Shown here: in pieces, positions 1-6,603 of the stretch
How positions within the stretch are numbered: position 1 is the first letter of the stretch
Layout: the number at the start of each line of letters is the position of its first letter
Origin: JAWXCH01 sp034440595
GTDB taxonomy: Bacteria > Planctomycetota > Planctomycetia > Pirellulales > JALHPA01
DNA: 23,617 nucleotides
NCBI GenBank assembly: GCA_034440595.1
Contig: JAWXCH010000259.1
Location: forward strand, 1-23,617
Reading direction: 5' to 3'
Position numbers and translations under genes: made by a program
Notes under the pieces: generated by a model
Databases searched by the model: none
The model's input: only the letters and a program-made list of their open reading frames with translations
What the model was told of the DNA's origin: nothing

Positions 1-1
1 C

Positions 2-76
2 GAGTGGGCCATCGTTCAAATCACCGATAATTCCAAAAAACCGCAACACGTCTTCGCCCAATTGGGGTTGAACTGA
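2..76 (+). CDS. C-terminal end of an unidentified protein (partial)
   Basis: An open frame enters from the left edge and reads EWAIVQITDNSKKPQHVFAQ followed by LGLN and a TGA stop at 74-76. Only 24 residues are visible, so no family can be assigned. The frame has no internal stop and ends 37 bases before yebC on the same strand, which fits an upstream neighbour that could be co-transcribed. It could also be chance, since 24 codons is short. Confidence 0.4.
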   Translation, partial: EWAIVQITDNSKKPQHVFAQLGLN

Positions 77-113
77 CAGTTTGCAAAAGTCCAGTTAGAG
101 GTTTGTTTCAGGC

Positions 114-869
114 ATGGCCGGTCATTCTCATTGGTCCAACATTGCTCGCAAAAAGGCCGTTCTCGATAACAAGCGCGGCAAGGTCTGGAGCAGGCTTTCC
201 AAGTTCATCATCACCGCCGCCAAGGCAGGAGGTGGCGACCCAGCCGCAAATCTTCGTCTGCGGTATGCAATCGATGACGCTAAAGCAGTCAGCATGCCCA
301 AGGAAAATATCCTCCGCGCCATTCGAGTTGGCACCGGCGAACTCGAAGGTGGAAACCTGGAAGAGATCCTCTACGAAGGTTACGGGGCAGGAGGAGTCGC
401 AGTGCTGTGTGAAATCCTGACCGACAACCGCAATCGAACTGCCCCAGAGATCCGCAAGATATTTGAACTCAACGACGGCAAGCTCGGTAGCACCGGTTGC
501 GTTGCGTATCTATTCGATCGCATGGGTGTCTTTGTCGTCGATGCCAGCAAGACCACAGAAGAACGCCTCATGGAGTTGGCACTAGAGGCTGGTGCCGACG
601 ACGTCAAACACGACGGCGATAAATTTGAAGTACATGTCGCGCCGGATGCCTTTGGCCAGGTCGGCGAAGCACTAAAAGCCGCCGACATCGAATTGGAATC
701 GAGCCAGATTCAGCGGCTTCCCACTAATACCGTCGATGTCGAGGATCCGAATGTAGCCCGCAAGGTCTTGAAGCTGATGGAGGCCCTGGACAATCACGAC
801 GATGTGCAGAATGTCTCGGCCAATTTCAATATTCCGGACGAAGCGCTGGCTCAAATCGCTGAGGCGTAA
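114..869 (+). CDS. yebC: YebC/PmpR family protein
   Basis: This is a full-length 251-residue member of the YebC/PmpR family. The family comprises cytoplasmic proteins known as DNA-binding regulators in some bacteria and, for some members, as translation factors that relieve ribosome stalling at proline-rich stretches. The start MAGHSHWSNIARKKAVLDNK is the family signature (usually MAGHSKWANIKHKKAAQD). The conserved YEGYGAGGVAVLCEILTDN block lies near residues 88-106 and the NDGKLGSTGCVAYLF block follows it, so all three domains are present. The ATG is fixed by this signature. A possible Shine-Dalgarno AGAGG at 97-101 is 12 bases upstream, longer than usual. The longer ORF beginning at 103 in another frame is an overlap shadow. 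Which of the two family roles applies here cannot be told from sequence. Confidence 0.95.
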   Translation: MAGHSHWSNIARKKAVLDNKRGKVWSRLSKFIITAAKAGGGDPAANLRLRYAIDDAKAVSMPKENILRAIRVGTGELEGGNLEEILYEGYGAGGVAVLCEILTDNRNRTAPEIRKIFELNDGKLGSTGCVAYLFDRMGVFVVDASKTTEERLMELALEAGADDVKHDGDKFEVHVAPDAFGQVGEALKAADIELESSQIQRLPTNTVDVEDPNVARKVLKLMEALDNHDDVQNVSANFNIPDEALAQIAEA

Positions 870-924
870 ATTCTATCCAGCACCAGCCTTGCGTTTTCGG
901 TGGTTAATTCACGTGACTAGTTGC

Positions 925-985
925 GGTTCAACGGATAGCTTCCATTGAACCATTCGCCCAGCTTCAGCTAGCCGGACCGTTGAAC
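925..985 (+). promoter_or_regulatory. Competing inverted repeats over the MBOAT start codon
   Basis: GGTTCAA at 925-931 can pair with TTGAACC at 945-951 (7 bp, 13-base loop). The overlapping GTTCAACGG at 926-934 can instead pair with CCGTTGAAC at 977-985 (9 bp), which contains the TTG start codon at 980. The two pairings exclude each other. No U-tract follows either, so neither is a typical terminator. Translational control is an inference from position only. Confidence 0.35.
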
Positions 986-1954
986 GCCATTTACTCACCG
1001 CCGAAATCAGAGCCGCAAACCGTGCCGACCACCTCGCACTTGTTCAAGCGATTTGACTTGGCTCGCGGCTGGCTGGTGGCCGTTACTCTGCCGATTCTCG
1101 TGTGGCTGGCCGTACCAAGCGACTGGCCAGACTGGGCCTGGATGTGGCTGCAAGCCATCGCGATTTACGCTGGCTGCAAGTGGCTGACCTGGCGGCGCGC
1201 TTTCAATGATAGTGCCGTACAAACTGCTCCCGTCTGGATGCATCTTGGCTATCTGTTTGCCTGGCCAGGCATGGATCCCGAAAGTTTCTTTACTCCGCCT
1301 GCAATAAGCCGCAAACTTTCCGCTTCCGCAGGGGAATGGTTATTCGCGCTGGGAAAAATGTCGCTCGGCATCGGCTTGCTCTGCTTTGTCGCACAGTACA
1401 GCGCGTTAACAAATCCCTGGTTAGACGGTTGGATCGCCATGATCGGCCTGGTACTGACACTTCACTTCGGAATATTTCACCTGCTGAGTTGCGGCTGGCG
1501 CACCATCGGCGTGAACGCTAAACCGCTGATGAACTGGCCGATCCTTTCCACCAGCGTATCCGAATTCTGGGGCCAACGCTGGAACACCGCTTTTCGCGAT
1601 CTGACTTATCGATTTTTATTTCGACCTCTGACAAAACAGTGTGGGCCTAAATATGCTCTGCTATTGGCATTTCTGGTCAGTGGATTACTGCATGAGGCAG
1701 TGATTACCGTGCCAGTTGCAAGCGGCTACGGTGGTCCCACCTTGTTCTTTCTGATTCAGGCAATCGCGATGCTGTTTGAGCGCAGTGAGACCGGAAAGCG
1801 ATGGCTATATACCGGAAAGCGAGACGGCCGCTCTTGGCGCGGCTGGCTATTCACCGCCGCTGTGATTCTACTGCCCGCGGGCTTGCTGTTTCCGCGCTCG
1901 TTTGCGACCGAAATCATCCTGCCCTTTGTGCATTCTTGGAGAGCCGTACTATGA
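980..1954 (+). CDS. MBOAT-family acyltransferase, wax-synthase-like
   Basis: A polytopic membrane protein of 324 residues with about eight hydrophobic segments. Residues 189-215 hold SVSEFWGQRWNTAFRDLTYR, matching the S-x-x-x-FW-x-x-RW block of the MBOAT_2 (wax-synthase-like) family. Residues 232-240 (LVSGLLHEA) hold the conserved SG-x-x-HE with His238, the likely catalytic histidine of the MBOAT fold. Family members transfer an acyl group from acyl-CoA to a hydroxyl acceptor; the acceptor here is unknown, and a long-chain alcohol is a guess by homology. The start is TTG at 980 without a clear Shine-Dalgarno. GTG at 1022 (codon 15) is an alternative that removes only a polar N-terminus. The stop overlaps the next gene's start as ATGA at 1951-1954, indicating translational coupling. 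Confidence 0.82.
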   Translation: MNAIYSPPKSEPQTVPTTSHLFKRFDLARGWLVAVTLPILVWLAVPSDWPDWAWMWLQAIAIYAGCKWLTWRRAFNDSAVQTAPVWMHLGYLFAWPGMDPESFFTPPAISRKLSASAGEWLFALGKMSLGIGLLCFVAQYSALTNPWLDGWIAMIGLVLTLHFGIFHLLSCGWRTIGVNAKPLMNWPILSTSVSEFWGQRWNTAFRDLTYRFLFRPLTKQCGPKYALLLAFLVSGLLHEAVITVPVASGYGGPTLFFLIQAIAMLFERSETGKRWLYTGKRDGRSWRGWLFTAAVILLPAGLLFPRSFATEIILPFVHSWRAVL

Positions 1955-2385
1955 CCACTGCAATGCTAGAACAGTTGATCTTTCTGGCCGGGATCGGCCA
2001 ATTGTCGGTGCTGATCGCTTCAGCGCTGGTTCCAAGTCGCCTTAATTGGCGAGTAGAACTGAACTCCATACCGCGACTGCATCGGCAGCTCTATTGGGTC
2101 TACGGCGGCTATGTCGTGATGGCGATCATCGCTCTCGGTCTGATCAGCATTTTCAACGCCGCAGAACTGGCGAGCGGAAGTCGTCTGGCGCGATCGGTAT
2201 GTTTTTTTGCCGCCGTCTTCTGGGGCGTCCGGTTGTCGTTGCAAGCGGTGCTGCATATCCGACCGCACCTGACCACATGGTGGTTAAAGCTAGGCTACCA
2301 CACGCTGACCATGCTCTTTATCTTCTTCACCGTCGTCTTTAGCTGGAGCGCGCTACAAGGTTGGATCTTTCCCGTCGCCACCTAG
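1951..2385 (+). CDS. Small four-helix membrane protein coupled to the MBOAT gene
   Basis: A 144-residue hydrophobic protein starting at the ATG of the ATGA overlap with the acyltransferase. The frame stays open further upstream to 1801, but that part lies inside the acyltransferase gene and reads as a polar Arg-rich sequence, so it is rejected. Four membrane segments are visible, near residues 6-26, 46-68, 78-98 and 113-133, with no soluble domain. I do not recognise a named family. The overlap suggests a dedicated partner of the MBOAT enzyme, such as a stabilising or substrate-handling subunit; that is inference. The gene ends 19 bases from the convergent cytochrome gene. Confidence 0.8.
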   Translation: MTTAMLEQLIFLAGIGQLSVLIASALVPSRLNWRVELNSIPRLHRQLYWVYGGYVVMAIIALGLISIFNAAELASGSRLARSVCFFAAVFWGVRLSLQAVLHIRPHLTTWWLKLGYHTLTMLFIFFTVVFSWSALQGWIFPVAT

Positions 2386-2404
2386 AAGCTAATCGGCGCG
2401 CAGG

Positions 2405-4387
2405 TCAATCTTTTCCCTTGTGCTCGATCAGCGGCCAGTAGGTCTTGAACTTGTAGTCCGGGCTATTGTCGCCGTCGTGGCATTCAATGCACTTGGCGTT
2501 GGCCGCTTCCAATGTCAGTCGCATGCCAGTTCGCAGCGCTTGAAGTTTCGCATCGCTGACCTCAACCGTCCCTAGTTCAGCCGCGACGTGGCCACCCCCC
2601 GGTCCGTGACAATTCTCGCAGCCGTTTTCCATCAGGTGCGGAGTCTTTTTCAGATCCAGATAGCCGCTATTGAACGGAAAATAACGCTGCGGATCCCAAC
2701 CGGTCACGTGACAGCTCAGGCATTCTGGGTCAAAATGCCGCTGCGGGCGCAGATCGGTCAGCGTCTTTGTCGCATGCGCATGGCCCGAGTTTTGCCAGAC
2801 TTTGTAAGCTTCGGTATGACAATCGGCACAGGCGGCTGACCCCACAAACTTCTGCCCGCTGGAATGCGGCAAAGCACGCACTCCCAGACCGGCCAGCCCT
2901 TCGGTCTGCAACACATTTTGATAATCGCTTAGTACTAGTTCCATCTCCTTCGATTCGCCAAAGCGCACATCCAGCGGCACGCGCTGGTAACGCTGCGGTA
3001 TTTCATTATCGTCGTACAGGCCGATCACCACGCAGTACATCCCTTTATGTCCAACCTGCACAATCTGTGTCTTTTCGCCGATCGGTGTCGCATGATCCGG
3101 TGGCTCATCGGTACCGCCAGTGGTAACAACCACATCTAGTTCGGGGAACTGTTTGCCAAGATCGATCGCCTCGCGCAAATTGCTGTACGCCAACAATATC
3201 AGCTTGTCACAGCCGGCTTTCTTCAACTCAGGAAGTACCTTGGCAACTGCCGTCGCCGCTGGCACGAATTTTATTTCATCGTTGCGGACCTTCTTTTGGT
3301 CCTCATCGCCGATCACGGCCATCACCCCAATCTTCAGGTTGCCAACTTTCACCACCTTGTACCGCTCGACTAACGCATCTTCAAAGCTATACAACGCGAC
3401 ATTCGTAGCAATGAACGGGCTGCCGGCATCTGTCACAGCAGCCGCCGATTCGACTAGCCGATCAACCGGCAACCGCAAGTCGTCCGGGCCAAAACCGATT
3501 CCCTGGTAACCCATCTTCTTCAGTGCTTCCACGCTCGATGCATACTTCAATTCCTGTTGCCGGCCAAATCGCTTGATCAATCCACCGACATCAAACGCCG
3601 CGACGGGCCACTTCTTGGCTTGCATTTCTTTGATCAACTGATGGCGGCGGCTCATGCCCCCTTTTTGATTCTCCAACCCGGCGCACCCACACGGTTCGAT
3701 ATAACCTTCCAGCGCACCGGTGAAAACCAGCGCCGCCTGCGGAACGGGCCACGCCTTGCCCGGCTCATCCAAAAAGACAGGACCGTTCAGCTTCACCGGA
3801 TCAACGCGGCTCTTGCCATAACTACCGTCGGCATTTCGCGGTGGGGCTCGAGTTGGTCCATGCGAATGTTTGCGAGGTTGCAGCGATATCGGAAGTTGCG
3901 AATTCTTCGCTTCAGCAGGATTCACCGCATCTGCACCGCTGGCAGCATCGCGCGGAGCAGCAATCTTGATCGTCGTTTTGGCCGGCTCTTCGGCCTGAGC
4001 AACCTGCAATGGTTCGGTTGCGGTCGGCTCCGGTGTCGTCACTGCTTTTGTCGCGCTCAACGCACTCGAAACCGGCTCAGTAAAAGCAGGGTCAGTTTCC
4101 ACCGCCGGGAGTAGTGCCGGAACTTGCGGGGCCGCATCCGCACCAAGCAACGGGGGAGGCGCATCCGGTTCTGTATGCGACTGCTGCAATACCGTCGGCG
4201 GAGGCTCTGAATTTGCCACGACGTGCCCGGCGTTGTTATCTGTCGAATCGGAACTGTCAACCGCCGGCGGTTGAGTTGCATCCCCGCTAGAAGCCGATTT
4301 TTCACGCGGAGCGGGACAACCGAGCGATGCCGCTAGCGCAGCGGCCACCAGCGTTGTATAAACAACCACGGAGGGGGAAACCTTCAT
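2405..4387 (-). CDS. Tetrahaem cytochrome c554-like lipoprotein with a metallophosphatase-like domain
   Basis: A 660-residue exported protein. Residues 1-24 form a signal peptide ending in AASLGC, a plausible though imperfect lipobox with Cys24 as lipidated residue. Residues 25-205 are a low-complexity Pro/Ala/Thr linker. Residues 215-475 resemble the UshA/5'-nucleotidase calcineurin-like fold (GALEGYIEPCGCAGLENQKG with following MSRR, then FDVGGL and GFGPDDL). The metal-binding D-x-H and GNH motifs are not intact, so phosphatase activity is doubtful. Residues 505-655 carry four CxxCH haem motifs (CADCH, CLSCH, CENCH, CIECH), the first followed by W-x-x-S-G-H-A-H as in cytochrome c554 relatives. 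It should be attached to the membrane outside the cytoplasm and act in electron transfer; the partner is unknown. GGAG 8 bases before the ATG supports the start. It follows the DUF1573 gene by 20 bases. Confidence 0.85.
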   Translation of the reverse strand: MKVSPSVVVYTTLVAAALAASLGCPAPREKSASSGDATQPPAVDSSDSTDNNAGHVVANSEPPPTVLQQSHTEPDAPPPLLGADAAPQVPALLPAVETDPAFTEPVSSALSATKAVTTPEPTATEPLQVAQAEEPAKTTIKIAAPRDAASGADAVNPAEAKNSQLPISLQPRKHSHGPTRAPPRNADGSYGKSRVDPVKLNGPVFLDEPGKAWPVPQAALVFTGALEGYIEPCGCAGLENQKGGMSRRHQLIKEMQAKKWPVAAFDVGGLIKRFGRQQELKYASSVEALKKMGYQGIGFGPDDLRLPVDRLVESAAAVTDAGSPFIATNVALYSFEDALVERYKVVKVGNLKIGVMAVIGDEDQKKVRNDEIKFVPAATAVAKVLPELKKAGCDKLILLAYSNLREAIDLGKQFPELDVVVTTGGTDEPPDHATPIGEKTQIVQVGHKGMYCVVIGLYDDNEIPQRYQRVPLDVRFGESKEMELVLSDYQNVLQTEGLAGLGVRALPHSSGQKFVGSAACADCHTEAYKVWQNSGHAHATKTLTDLRPQRHFDPECLSCHVTGWDPQRYFPFNSGYLDLKKTPHLMENGCENCHGPGGGHVAAELGTVEVSDAKLQALRTGMRLTLEAANAKCIECHDGDNSPDYKFKTYWPLIEHKGKD

Positions 4388-4407
4388 GCATGCAACTCCG
4401 TGTTATT

Positions 4408-5613
4408 TCAATTCTCAATGACAAAGCGAATCTCAAAATGCACCCTCGCACGTTCCGGCTCGGTACATTCGATGTCAACTCTTCCTGCCGCACCCAGCAC
4501 ACTTCCGTCATACGAGCCAATCGGACTATCAGGCGGAATCTCAACTGTAAATGGAACCTTGATCAGTCCCTGCTCTGGCAGATCCTTATCCGGAATAAAC
4601 TGCTGCGCGTCGATTTGGAAGTGGACTTGCATGAATTTTGGCGAAATTCTCGGTGTTGTCAGCGCCAGTTTCGAGTCTTTCTGGCCTTTAATCAGCAAGT
4701 ACATCCCTTCAAACTTCTTTCCTACGGCACTTTTCACCCTGCCGAGCCGTAAAATATCTCGTTCCGAGTCCCACTGCTGAGGGCCGACGATGGTAATCCC
4801 ACCAACCACGGTCCCGAGAATGGGAATCTCGACGACCGGTTCGCCAGGGGCATCCAGCGTCACGCGAAGCAGCTCGTTCAAACTCCCTAGCGGAAGTCCC
4901 TTTTTTATCGTCACTGTCAATATTTTACCCGAAGTCGCGTCCGGTTCCGCAGCGACTTGATCGGCCGGCATATCGGCCACGCTGACATCAAAGTACTCAG
5001 CATTACCGGAATCAACGATGTTCTTTTCTTTGACGTCAATCGGCACTGACGTGTAGCCGAAAAGCTTGACTTCCTCAGTGGTCTCTTTGCCAGAATTCAA
5101 CTTCGTCACAACGATATCCGGCTGGTCTAAACGATACGAAAAAGTCACCCGACCAATGACCGTCAGCGTTAAGCTTTGTTGACGTGGATCATTGGTTTCA
5201 ATATTGGCCGTCTGGCGAAACTCTCCCTCCCCCGTATTGGCCGTCCACTCCAAGGTGACATCGGCAGTCCCCCCCGGCAACAAATCTGCATCGGCGAACT
5301 TGTTCACCGTACACTTGCACGAGGTTCCGCGCTTGATCAGCCGGAGTGGTGCGTCACCATCGTTGCGGATTTGAAAGGTGTGCGACCTGGTCGAATCGCG
5401 CTCCATCGCTCCAAAATCAAACGTCTCTCCATTTACCACAACCACGCGCGGGGCTGGGCCACTTGGCACTTTCGACGTTGAATCTCCTGCCAGAACTTCA
5501 AGTCGCAGCCCCTTGGGAGGTTCATAGTACGAACGTAGCTCCTGCCAGGTCAGGCCGACGCCGACCGACATTGCTAGTACCGCAATCACCAACAGCACCG
5601 CAAAGAGTCTCAT
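4408..5613 (-). CDS. DUF1573 domain protein, membrane-anchored or secreted
   Basis: A 401-residue protein with an N-terminal hydrophobic stretch at residues 4-24 that can act as signal peptide or anchor. Residues 57-155 form a typical DUF1573 immunoglobulin-like domain: TFDFGAMERDSTRSHTFQIR, then NDGDAPLRL and a TSCKCT cysteine pair, ending in NIETNDPRQQ. The remainder (160-390) continues as beta-rich Ig-like sequence, including a second less clear repeat. DUF1573 proteins are abundant in planctomycetes and are thought to act in the envelope; no reaction is known. The gene is first in a minus-strand pair with the cytochrome lipoprotein, so the two products may work together at the cell envelope. 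The ATG at 5613 is directly followed by the signal sequence. Confidence 0.88.
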   Translation of the reverse strand: MRLFAVLLVIAVLAMSVGVGLTWQELRSYYEPPKGLRLEVLAGDSTSKVPSGPAPRVVVVNGETFDFGAMERDSTRSHTFQIRNDGDAPLRLIKRGTSCKCTVNKFADADLLPGGTADVTLEWTANTGEGEFRQTANIETNDPRQQSLTLTVIGRVTFSYRLDQPDIVVTKLNSGKETTEEVKLFGYTSVPIDVKEKNIVDSGNAEYFDVSVADMPADQVAAEPDATSGKILTVTIKKGLPLGSLNELLRVTLDAPGEPVVEIPILGTVVGGITIVGPQQWDSERDILRLGRVKSAVGKKFEGMYLLIKGQKDSKLALTTPRISPKFMQVHFQIDAQQFIPDKDLPEQGLIKVPFTVEIPPDSPIGSYDGSVLGAAGRVDIECTEPERARVHFEIRFVIEN

Positions 5614-5791
5614 ACAGCAGATTGCTCCGAGGTATCCTCGCTGACTGAAATCTCAGACAATAAAATCACTCCAACTACTAATTTAAGCTCCCTGCACGAC
5701 GGTCGCAATCTTTGCATCAGGCCCCCCTCCATTTGCCCGCAAATGTGTTGAACGAGCTGCGCCGCACAGCGTATTACCGGACATCCGACTC

Positions 5792-6421
5792 CTACCGCTG
5801 ACTCTGCAAATACTTCCGCGCTGAGGTGAAGAACGCCTGATAATCCTCGCGCCGATAGTCGGGAAACGTCCACTCATGGTGCTCCCACCGCTTGTGGCGA
5901 TAGAACAGCGTGATCTCGGCAAAGATCCCCTGACTCAAATAGATCCGGTGCGTATGATCCTTCGTCGATGCCAGCACCAACTTCGCTGCGGTGATATACC
6001 CCGGGTCCAGATTCAACGGGCGCGACTCCAATATTTGTGTGAATGCTTGTGTGCCACTGGCTCCGCCAGTGCGATTCTCAAGTGCGGGCTGGCTGCCACT
6101 GCTGGCTTGCCCAGCAGTGCCCGAAGTTTGCGCCGCACACTGCTTGGCGTACTCCGCTTCCCAATCATTCGTCAGCAGCTTGATTGCCGGCAACTCCCCC
6201 GGATCGATCGGGTTCTGAAATACCCAAAAGCACTTCTTCAGACCAGCCCCCATCGTCGGTTCGTAATACGTCGTCTGATCGAAATCAAAATGCTCGCTGC
6301 AAAGTGCCACCGGTCCCCACTTCTCAATCGCTCGCTCAAGCCCCCACTCCAGCGCCTGCGGGTGCCGCGAAAACGCAGCAACAATCAGCAGGGCAGGGGA
6401 GGAGTGCGAAGGCGTTCCCAT
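5792..6421 (-). CDS. DUF4416 family protein with an internal REP-derived segment
   Basis: A 209-residue cytoplasmic protein of the DUF4416 family, whose function is unknown. Family blocks visible are the N-terminal LIVAAFSRHPQALEWGLERA, the FDFDQTTYYEPTMG block with downstream CFWVF, the NLDPGYITAAKLVLASTKDH block, and WTFPDYR near the C-terminus. Between EAEYAKQ and ILESRPLNLDPGY sits an unusual Gly/Ser/Thr/Ala-rich stretch (about residues 97-128). Its DNA is made of two different REP-like hairpins (6055-6071 and 6097-6119), and the frame stays open through it. Known members join these two blocks directly, so this looks like an in-frame insertion in a surface loop. ATG at 6421 is preferred over TTG at 6424; AGGT lies about 8 bases upstream. 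Confidence 0.85.
   Translation of the reverse strand: MGTPSHSSPALLIVAAFSRHPQALEWGLERAIEKWGPVALCSEHFDFDQTTYYEPTMGAGLKKCFWVFQNPIDPGELPAIKLLTNDWEAEYAKQCAAQTSGTAGQASSGSQPALENRTGGASGTQAFTQILESRPLNLDPGYITAAKLVLASTKDHTHRIYLSQGIFAEITLFYRHKRWEHHEWTFPDYRREDYQAFFTSARKYLQSQR
6049..6071 (-). repeat. REP-like hairpin type A inside DUF4416
   Basis: The core is CACTGGCGGAGCCAGTG read on the minus strand (6055-6071), a perfect 7-bp stem with a 3-base loop, followed by GCACAC. The same 23-base unit recurs identically at 6459-6481 (minus) and 6558-6580 (plus). Here it is translated as part of DUF4416. Confidence 0.85.
6097..6119 (+). repeat. REP-like hairpin type B inside DUF4416
   Basis: Stem CACTGCTGG / CCAGCAGTG of 9 bp with the loop CTTGC. 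The same hairpin recurs at 13098-13120 and, with one base change, at 12785-12807. This copy lies in the DUF4416 coding region, 25 bases from the type A hairpin. Confidence 0.85.
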
Positions 6422-6458
6422 CAAGGTGACCTGAAAACGGTTAGCGTGCTTGTCCTTA

Positions 6459-6580
6459 GTGTGCCACTGGCTCCGCCAGTGCTTAAATTCGAACGAGCGA
6501 AAATAGATATGCTTTGATTTCTATCCACTCTGCTTAAATAACATCTTGCGTCACTCACACTGGCGGAGCCAGTGGCACAC
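6459..6580. repeat. Inverted pair of type A REP-like hairpins (REP doublet)
   Basis: Two identical 23-base type A units in opposite orientation (6459-6481 and 6558-6580) flank a 76-base AT-rich spacer. The whole 122-bp unit fills the gap between proS and DUF4416. The arrangement resembles a BIME or small MITE. No coding sequence is seen in the spacer. It could also lie in the transcript between proS and DUF4416 if the two are co-transcribed. Confidence 0.75.
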
Positions 6581-6603
6581 TCGTTGGCATAAGTCGATGT
6601 CAG

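Noticed and set aside
103..420. ORF overlapping the start of yebC in another frame
   Set aside because: It lies within the clearly conserved yebC frame and its product resembles nothing; it is a shadow.
1801..1950. N-terminal extension of the small membrane protein
   Set aside because: It overlaps the acyltransferase coding region and gives a polar Arg-rich sequence; ATG 1951 in the ATGA overlap is the natural start.
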